A stretch of DNA of 64,000 nt from Pseudomonas sp. Its GTDB lineage: Bacteria; Pseudomonadota; Gammaproteobacteria; Pseudomonadales; Pseudomonadaceae. This document shows positions 59,738-64,000 of the stretch, piece after piece; the stretch's first letter is position 1; every line of letters starts with the position of its first letter. The stretch covers positions 248,001-312,000 of the forward strand of contig NZ_PEKX01000002.1 of NCBI RefSeq assembly GCF_002796985.1, in the 5' to 3' direction. The position numbers were made by a program, and so were the translations under genes. A model generated the notes under the pieces. That model did no database searches. It had not been told where the DNA came from and worked only from the letters and a program-made list of their open reading frames with translations.

Positions 59738-62143
59738 ATGCCACAAATCCTGCCAAGCCCCGAGGAACTTGCCGCCCATGCGGCAGCCGAGCCGGAATAT
59801 GCCCGTTGGCTGCTGGGCCGTGGTCCGCTTCAGCATAGCGTGCAGACCCAGGCGGCGGTCTTTCGTGTCGCTCATCAATGGGTTCAGTACGGCTTGCAGC
59901 CCGATCTGGCCAGTGTCTATCGGCTGTTCAGCGCGCTGGATCGCCTGACTTGCGCCGGCCTCTGGCTGGTGGCCCACATGACCTACGCCAGGCGGGTTCG
60001 CCTCGATGGCGCGCCCTTGCAGGCCGAGGACTTCAAGGCGCAGCCCGAGGGTCACACGGGCGGTGCACTGAACATGGTGCCCGCCTACGCCGGTTACCTC
60101 GCGCTGAATGCCCTGAGCGGCAAGACCCGTGGCTGGCTGATGGGGCAGGGGCACTGCGTGGCGGCGATCGACGCACTCAACGTACTCACCGGCAACCTGC
60201 ATCCGGAACAGGCCGCAGCCTACGGAAACGGCGAGGCCGGACTGGATCGGCTGGTGCAGGATTTCTACAGCTATGCCCAGGGGCCAGACGGCAAGGTCGC
60301 TGTGCCGCTGGGCAGCCACGTCAACCCGCACACGGCCGGCGGCATTGCCGAAGGCGGGTACCTCGGTTTCGCCGAGCTGATGTACGCGCACATGCCGCTG
60401 CCAGGCGAGACCCTGGTGGCCTTTCTCTCCGACGGCGCTGCCGAGGAACAGCGCGGTAGTGACTGGATCCCCCGCTGGTGGCGCGCCGAGGATTGCGGCA
60501 CGGCGCTGCCGGTGATGATCGCCAATGGTCGGCGCATCGAGCAGCGCACCGACCTGGGCACTCATGAAGGGCTGGAGGGCTTCAAGCTCCACCTGCGGCG
60601 TTGTGGCTTCGACCCGATCAGTTTCGATGGGCGTGACCCGGCGGCCTTCGTCTGTGCGCTGTGGGAAATGGAAGAGCGCCTGCAACACCGCGTCGATGAG
60701 AAGGAGCGCGGCATCCTGCGCTATCCGCTGCCGATCCCCTATGGCATTGCCGAGACGACAAAGGGCTACGGCTTCTACGGTGCCGGTAGCAACGCCGCGC
60801 ACAACCTGCCGCTGCCGGGTAACCCCAGTGAGGATGCCACTGCGCGCGAGCTGTTCAACCAGCACGCGGCGCCGCTTTGGGTCGAACCCGACGAGCTTGC
60901 CGAAGCGTGCCGTCTGTTCGCCGATTCACGCAGCGGCCGGCTGCTGGAGCGGGATAACCCGCTGGCGGTGCGTCGGCCCATCGAACCGTCGATTCCGCCG
61001 CTGCACTACCGCAATGACGAATGCTCGCCGATGGCGGCGTTGGATCGCTTCTATGTCGACCTGTGCGCTGCCAACCCGGACCTCCGTGCCCGAGTCGGCA
61101 ACCCGGATGAGCTGGCGAGCAACCGCCTGGGCGGCGTGCTCAAGGCGCTGCGGCACCGGGTGAGCGAGCCGGAAAGCGATCTGGAGGCCGTGGATGGGCG
61201 GATCATCACGGCGCTCAACGAAGAGGCAGTGGTTTCCGCCTGCCTGGCCAACCAGGGCGGACTGAACCTGGTGGCCAGCTACGAAGCCTTCTGCGTGAAG
61301 ATGCTCGGTGCGGTGCGCCAGACACTGATCTTCGCTCGCCAACAGAAGGAGGCCGGGCGCCCGGCAGGATGGCTCGGCTGGCCGCTGGTGGCGACTTCGC
61401 ACACCTGGGAAAACGGCAAGAACCAGCAGTCCCACCAGGACACCACCTTCTGCGAAGCGCTGCTGGGCGAGATGAGCGACATGGTGCGGGTGATCTTCCC
61501 CGCCGACCACAACAGCCTTCTGGCGCTGTTGCCGGAGATCTATCGCAGTCGAGGACAACTGGCCTGCATCGTGGCGCCCAAGCGCGAGCGTCCGGTGGTG
61601 TTCAACCAGGCCCAGGCCGAGCAACTGGCGCGGGATGGCGCGATCCTGATGGATGAGCACCCCGGCGCCGAGCCGCTGCTGCTGATTGCCAATGGCAGTT
61701 ACCAACTGGCCGAGATGCGTCGCGCCGCGCTGCGGCTGGAAGAAGCCGGCTATCCCTACCGGTTGGTGTACCTGCAGGAGCCGGGACGCTTCCGCGCGCC
61801 GCGCGATAACTGGGAGCTGCAGTCCCTGGCTGACGAGTCCGTGGCCATGCGCCTGTTCCCTGACCATTACCAGCGCCGCGTGCTGCTCACCCACATGCGC
61901 CCGGAAGTGGCGCGCGGGCACCTCTGGCCGATCCTGCCGGACGCGTTGAAGACGGCGGTGCTGGGCTATCGCAACCAGGGAGGGACGCTGGACGAGGCGG
62001 GCATGCTGTTCGCCAACCGTTGCAGTTGGGCCCATGTGCTGGCGGCCTGCGCGCGGTTGCTGGACGTGCCGCGCAGCGCCTTGCTCGCGGTGGACGAAGC
62101 GGCAGCGGTGGCGGGCAAGGAAAGCCCGTCCGTGCTGCGCTGA
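59738..62143 (+). CDS. Divergent phosphoketolase-family ThDP enzyme
   Basis: An 801-residue relative of xylulose-5-phosphate/fructose-6-phosphate phosphoketolase, the right length for that family. It keeps a histidine in QPEGHTGGA and MGQGHCVAA, the EGGYLGFAE segment, and SHQDTTFCEALLGEMSD in the second half. The thiamine-diphosphate motif is unusual: SDGAAEEQRG (S231-D232-G233) in place of GDGEAETG. Similar Pseudomonas proteins are often annotated as phosphoketolase or xylulose 5-phosphate 3-epimerase without proof that I know of. It could split a sugar phosphate to acetyl phosphate, but that is unproven here. Confidence 0.8.
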   Translation: MPQILPSPEELAAHAAAEPEYARWLLGRGPLQHSVQTQAAVFRVAHQWVQYGLQPDLASVYRLFSALDRLTCAGLWLVAHMTYARRVRLDGAPLQAEDFKAQPEGHTGGALNMVPAYAGYLALNALSGKTRGWLMGQGHCVAAIDALNVLTGNLHPEQAAAYGNGEAGLDRLVQDFYSYAQGPDGKVAVPLGSHVNPHTAGGIAEGGYLGFAELMYAHMPLPGETLVAFLSDGAAEEQRGSDWIPRWWRAEDCGTALPVMIANGRRIEQRTDLGTHEGLEGFKLHLRRCGFDPISFDGRDPAAFVCALWEMEERLQHRVDEKERGILRYPLPIPYGIAETTKGYGFYGAGSNAAHNLPLPGNPSEDATARELFNQHAAPLWVEPDELAEACRLFADSRSGRLLERDNPLAVRRPIEPSIPPLHYRNDECSPMAALDRFYVDLCAANPDLRARVGNPDELASNRLGGVLKALRHRVSEPESDLEAVDGRIITALNEEAVVSACLANQGGLNLVASYEAFCVKMLGAVRQTLIFARQQKEAGRPAGWLGWPLVATSHTWENGKNQQSHQDTTFCEALLGEMSDMVRVIFPADHNSLLALLPEIYRSRGQLACIVAPKRERPVVFNQAQAEQLARDGAILMDEHPGAEPLLLIANGSYQLAEMRRAALRLEEAGYPYRLVYLQEPGRFRAPRDNWELQSLADESVAMRLFPDHYQRRVLLTHMRPEVARGHLWPILPDALKTAVLGYRNQGGTLDEAGMLFANRCSWAHVLAACARLLDVPRSALLAVDEAAAVAGKESPSVLR

Positions 62144-62151
62144 TGAGCGCT

Positions 62152-62178
62152 GGCGCAGCCGCCGCAGGGCGGTTGCGC
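62152..62178. terminator. GC-rich hairpin between convergent genes
   Basis: GCGCAGCCGCC and GGCGGTTGCGC flank GCAG and form a near-perfect stem (one G-T pair) between the phosphoketolase-like gene and the convergent DUF3820-like gene. It has no U-tract on either strand. Confidence 0.45.
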
Positions 62179-62183
62179 GGGGC

Positions 62184-62399
62184 TCAGCGCTTGAGCGGCT
62201 TGATCAGGCCGTCGAGGCCGTCGATCTTCAGTTCCAGGGTCAGTTGCATCAGCCGGCCCAGTTCACCGGGCGGGAACTGGCCCTTCTTGTAGAACCACAG
62301 CAGGTACTCGTCCGGCAGGTCCACCAGCATGCGGCCCTGGTACTTGCCGAAGGGCATCGGCGTGCGCGCGATCTTCAGCAACTGTTCCTTGTCGAGCAT
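62184..62399 (-). CDS. Small DUF3820-type protein
   Basis: A 71-residue protein of the small family linked in Pfam to quorum-sensing-regulated factors (DUF3820 / QSregVF_b). The motif TPMPFGKYQGRMLVDLPDEY, with LLWFYKKGQFPPGELG after it, is characteristic. It has no signal peptide. Its biochemical role is unknown. It lies 9 bases after the next minus-strand gene and is probably co-transcribed with it. Confidence 0.8.
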   Translation of the reverse strand: MLDKEQLLKIARTPMPFGKYQGRMLVDLPDEYLLWFYKKGQFPPGELGRLMQLTLELKIDGLDGLIKPLKR

Positions 62400-62408
62400 C
62401 GCGGCGGC

Positions 62409-62816
62409 TTACTTCTTCAGCTTGATCTTGCAACTGCCGGCGTCGAAACGCTCGGTGGCGACCGGAGCGTTGGTCTTGTACTCGGTGAAGCTGTAAGTGA
62501 GGATCGCACCCTCGGCCAGCAGTTGGCGGTAGGCGGTGTTGCTGCACACGCTGTCGCCCAGTTGGCTGCGCACGCTGTCCGGGTTCTCGCGCATGCGCTC
62601 GGCATGGCTGGCGCGGACACTCAGGTGGTTGATCAACTGCGGACCTTCCACGGTGTAGCCCTGGTCGAGAATGTCCTCGTTGATCGCGCGCGGGGTGCCT
62701 TCACTGCTTTCCTTGGCGACCTTTTCCAGGGTCTGGGTCAGTTCGAAGTCCTTCTTCGACGCGGCGTGCGCGACGGGAATGACGAGGCAGAGGGCGAGGG
62801 CGGTGAGGCGCAGCAT
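62409..62816 (-). CDS. Secreted/periplasmic protein, QSregVF family (PA3611-like)
   Basis: A 135-residue precursor with a signal peptide MLRLTALALCLVIPVAHA and a mature part of about 117 residues. It resembles P. aeruginosa PA3611, a structurally solved protein described as quorum-sensing regulated, of unknown function. Two cysteines (GDSVCSNTAY and DAGSCKIKL) could form a disulfide after export. ATG 62816 is preferred to ATG 62822 because GGAG is then 6 nt upstream instead of touching the start. Whether quorum sensing controls it here cannot be seen; I find no convincing lux-type box. Confidence 0.82.
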   Translation of the reverse strand: MLRLTALALCLVIPVAHAASKKDFELTQTLEKVAKESSEGTPRAINEDILDQGYTVEGPQLINHLSVRASHAERMRENPDSVRSQLGDSVCSNTAYRQLLAEGAILTYSFTEYKTNAPVATERFDAGSCKIKLKK

Positions 62817-63145
62817 GGGCATCTCCAGACAATGGTGCCGATTCGACCGTGGCGAGCCTTCCGGGTTCGACGGTCATTCAAGCCGCTTATTGTCCCTTAA
62901 AACGGCCCGCATGCCGAGACGCTATTACCGCAGGCCACGGGGTGCGCCGCCAGGCGGCCAACCCCGTCAAAGGATGGAGCGGCAAGTGCAGCAGCCATCG
63001 GACGCGCTTTTTGCCCTCGTCGGGGTGACAGTCCCTTGGCTGGTCGTCGCCTACAAGCGCTCTGGTACAATCGGCGGTCCGCAACCGTCGTCCTGTTCGA
63101 GCTTTCGATGTCCCGTCCGATCTCCCGCACCCCAGTGGCCAGCGC
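62817..63145. other. Divergent intergenic region with a long imperfect palindrome
   Basis: These 329 bases separate the PA3611-like gene from the DTW gene. ACGGGGT-gcg-CCGCC-A-GGCGG-cca-ACCCCGT at 62937-62967 is a 31-base interrupted palindrome. TACAAT at 63066-63071 could be the -10 of the DTW gene, but I see no -35 at the right distance. I see no further gene. Confidence 0.6.
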
Positions 63146-63862
63146 ATGAGCCACGCCGTCGCCCGCCTGCGCGATGAGCGCCTGGCCCGTTGCATCAAGC
63201 CGTTCTTCGCCCGTGGCTCGCGCTCGCCGCGCTGCCCAGGCTGCCGTCTGCGGCCGAACTACTGCATGTGCAGCCTGCGCCCGCAGGTCGAGTCCGACGC
63301 GGCGATGTGCCTGGTGATGTTCGACACCGAGCCGCTCAAACCGAGCAATACCGGCTGGCTGATCGCCGAGACGGTGCCCGAGACCTGGGCCTTCGGCTGG
63401 TCGCGCATCGAGGTCGACCCGGCGCTGCTGGCGCTGCTCGATGATCCTCAGTGGCAGCCTTATGTGGTGTTCCCCGGTGAGTTCGTCCAGCCAGAGCGCG
63501 TGGTCACCACGGTGGAACCGCAGGACGGCAAGCGACCGCTGTTCATCCTGCTCGACGCCACCTGGAACGAGGCGCGCAAGATGTTCCGCAAAAGCCCCTA
63601 CCTGGACCGTTTCCCGGTGCTGAGCATCACCCCCGACGCCCTGTCGCGCTACCGCCTGCGCCGCTCGAAGTTCGACGAGCACCTGTGCACTGCCGAAGTC
63701 GCCGCACTCTGCCTCGGCCTTGCCGGCGACCGCCGCGCCGGTGATGCGCTGGATGCTTACCTGGACGTGTTCAGCGAACGCTACCTGGGCTCCAAGCGCC
63801 AGCAGCCGCTGGACGAGCAGAGCCCAGCGCATCAGGCGTTGATGCCCTTTACCCAGCGATAA
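63146..63862 (+). CDS. DTW-domain tRNA-uridine aminocarboxypropyltransferase
   Basis: A 238-residue DTW-domain protein. Characterised members (E. coli TapT/YfiP) transfer an aminocarboxypropyl group from S-adenosylmethionine to uridine 47 of tRNA, forming acp3U. The N-terminal zinc knuckle is CPGCRLRPNYCMC (C30, C33, C40, C42), the DTW region is ILLDATWNEARKMF near 137, and the C-terminal LCTAEVAALCL and D-rich segments fit. No clear ribosome-binding site precedes ATG 63146. It may correct the genome's second tRNA-modification theme beside tcdA, tilS and truD, though no partner gene adjoins it. Confidence 0.88.
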   Translation: MSHAVARLRDERLARCIKPFFARGSRSPRCPGCRLRPNYCMCSLRPQVESDAAMCLVMFDTEPLKPSNTGWLIAETVPETWAFGWSRIEVDPALLALLDDPQWQPYVVFPGEFVQPERVVTTVEPQDGKRPLFILLDATWNEARKMFRKSPYLDRFPVLSITPDALSRYRLRRSKFDEHLCTAEVAALCLGLAGDRRAGDALDAYLDVFSERYLGSKRQQPLDEQSPAHQALMPFTQR

Positions 63863-63885
63863 ATCAGACCGCCAGTGCCCACCTG

Positions 63886-63909
63886 AAAGAAGCAACGGTC
63901 TTCTTTTTT
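63886..63909 (+). terminator. Intrinsic terminator of the DTW gene
   Basis: AAAGAAG (63886-63892), loop CAACGGT, CTTCTTT (63900-63906), continuing as a T run to 63909. Confidence 0.75.
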
Positions 63910-63917
63910 GGAGCCTT

Positions 63918-63989
63918 GTGCCTGGAATTCCCCTCTCCCTTCGGAGCAGGGCGCGCAGCCAGGGGTAGGGAGAGGGAAATGCCAGGCAC
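63918..63989. repeat. Inverted repeat at the window end
   Basis: GTGCCTGG-AATTCC-CCTCTCCCT (63918-63940) is matched by AGGGAGAGG-GAAAT-GCCAGGCAC (63967-63989), two near-perfect 22-base arms around a 26-base centre. Its form is that of a dispersed Pseudomonas intergenic repeat; what lies beyond the window is unknown. Confidence 0.7.
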
Positions 63990-64000
63990 GGACTTTCAGA

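Noticed and set aside
63918..63989. Insertion-sequence terminal repeat at the window edge
   Set aside because: The arms face each other over only 26 bases, no target duplication or transposase is visible, and the form fits a dispersed intergenic repeat.

Overview
This is a GC-rich chromosomal window from a Pseudomonas, most likely a member of the P. aeruginosa group (P. nitroreducens/citronellolis/knackmussii-like; species not decided). The basis is protein content recognisable as Pseudomonas throughout (GlnD, FabZ, FtsB with its TTG start, RpoS, RsmZ), and a gene order from csdE to the DTW-domain gene that I recall running almost unbroken in P. aeruginosa PAO1. It is nearly all core genome. 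I see no insertion sequence, prophage, CRISPR array, rRNA or tRNA gene.

Layout. Positions 1-3.7 kb (minus strand): dapE, cut by the window edge, preceded in transcription by the glucan glucosyltransferase ndvB. 4-6.5 kb: tcdA faces csdE-csdA, a sulfur-transfer/ct6A tRNA set. 6.6-8.7 kb (minus): an ArsC/Spx-like gene, a LysE-type exporter and dapD. 8.8-10.5 kb: a Na+/H+ antiporter. 10.7-15.6 kb (minus): map-glnD-dapC. 15.8-41.5 kb (plus): a long run of essential genes, rpsB-tsf-pyrH-frr-uppS-cdsA-dxr-rseP-bamA-skp-lpxD-fabZ-lpxA-lpxB-rnhB-dnaE-accA-tilS-pyrG-kdsA-eno-ftsB-ispD, joining translation, isoprenoid and lipid A synthesis, outer-membrane assembly and DNA replication. 41.6-43.1 kb (minus): yedE-yedF. 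43.1-46.3 kb: gfnR divergent from the formaldehyde-detoxifying adhC-fghA. 46.3-51.3 kb: ispF-truD-surE-pcm-nlpD-rpoS. 51.3-51.65 kb: the regulatory RNA rsmZ with its GacA upstream site. 51.7-54.7 kb (minus): fdxA and mutS. 54.8-56.9 kb: pncC-recA-recX with a LexA site. 56.9-59.6 kb (minus): a LOG-family protein and a beta-CASP metallo-beta-lactamase protein, the latter divergent from a distant phosphoketolase relative at 59.7-62.1 kb. 62.2-63.9 kb: two small genes resembling quorum-sensing-regulated proteins, then a DTW-domain tRNA-modifying enzyme, ending in a repeat.

Three lysine/diaminopimelate genes (dapC, dapD, dapE) lie within 12 kb but in separate transcription units. Three methylerythritol-phosphate genes (dxr, ispD, ispF) are spread over the plus-strand run. 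Most plus-strand genes overlap or nearly touch, which implies operons and translational coupling.

No clear new multi-gene system is visible. The parts most worth attention are non-coding: a 17-bp tandem repeat before tcdA, chains of hairpins before pyrG and pyrH, hairpins before accA and rpsB, a perfect palindrome between gfnR and adhC, an ispF ribosome-binding site buried in a terminator stem, and the rsmZ locus. Among proteins, the divergent phosphoketolase with its beta-CASP neighbour is the least understood.
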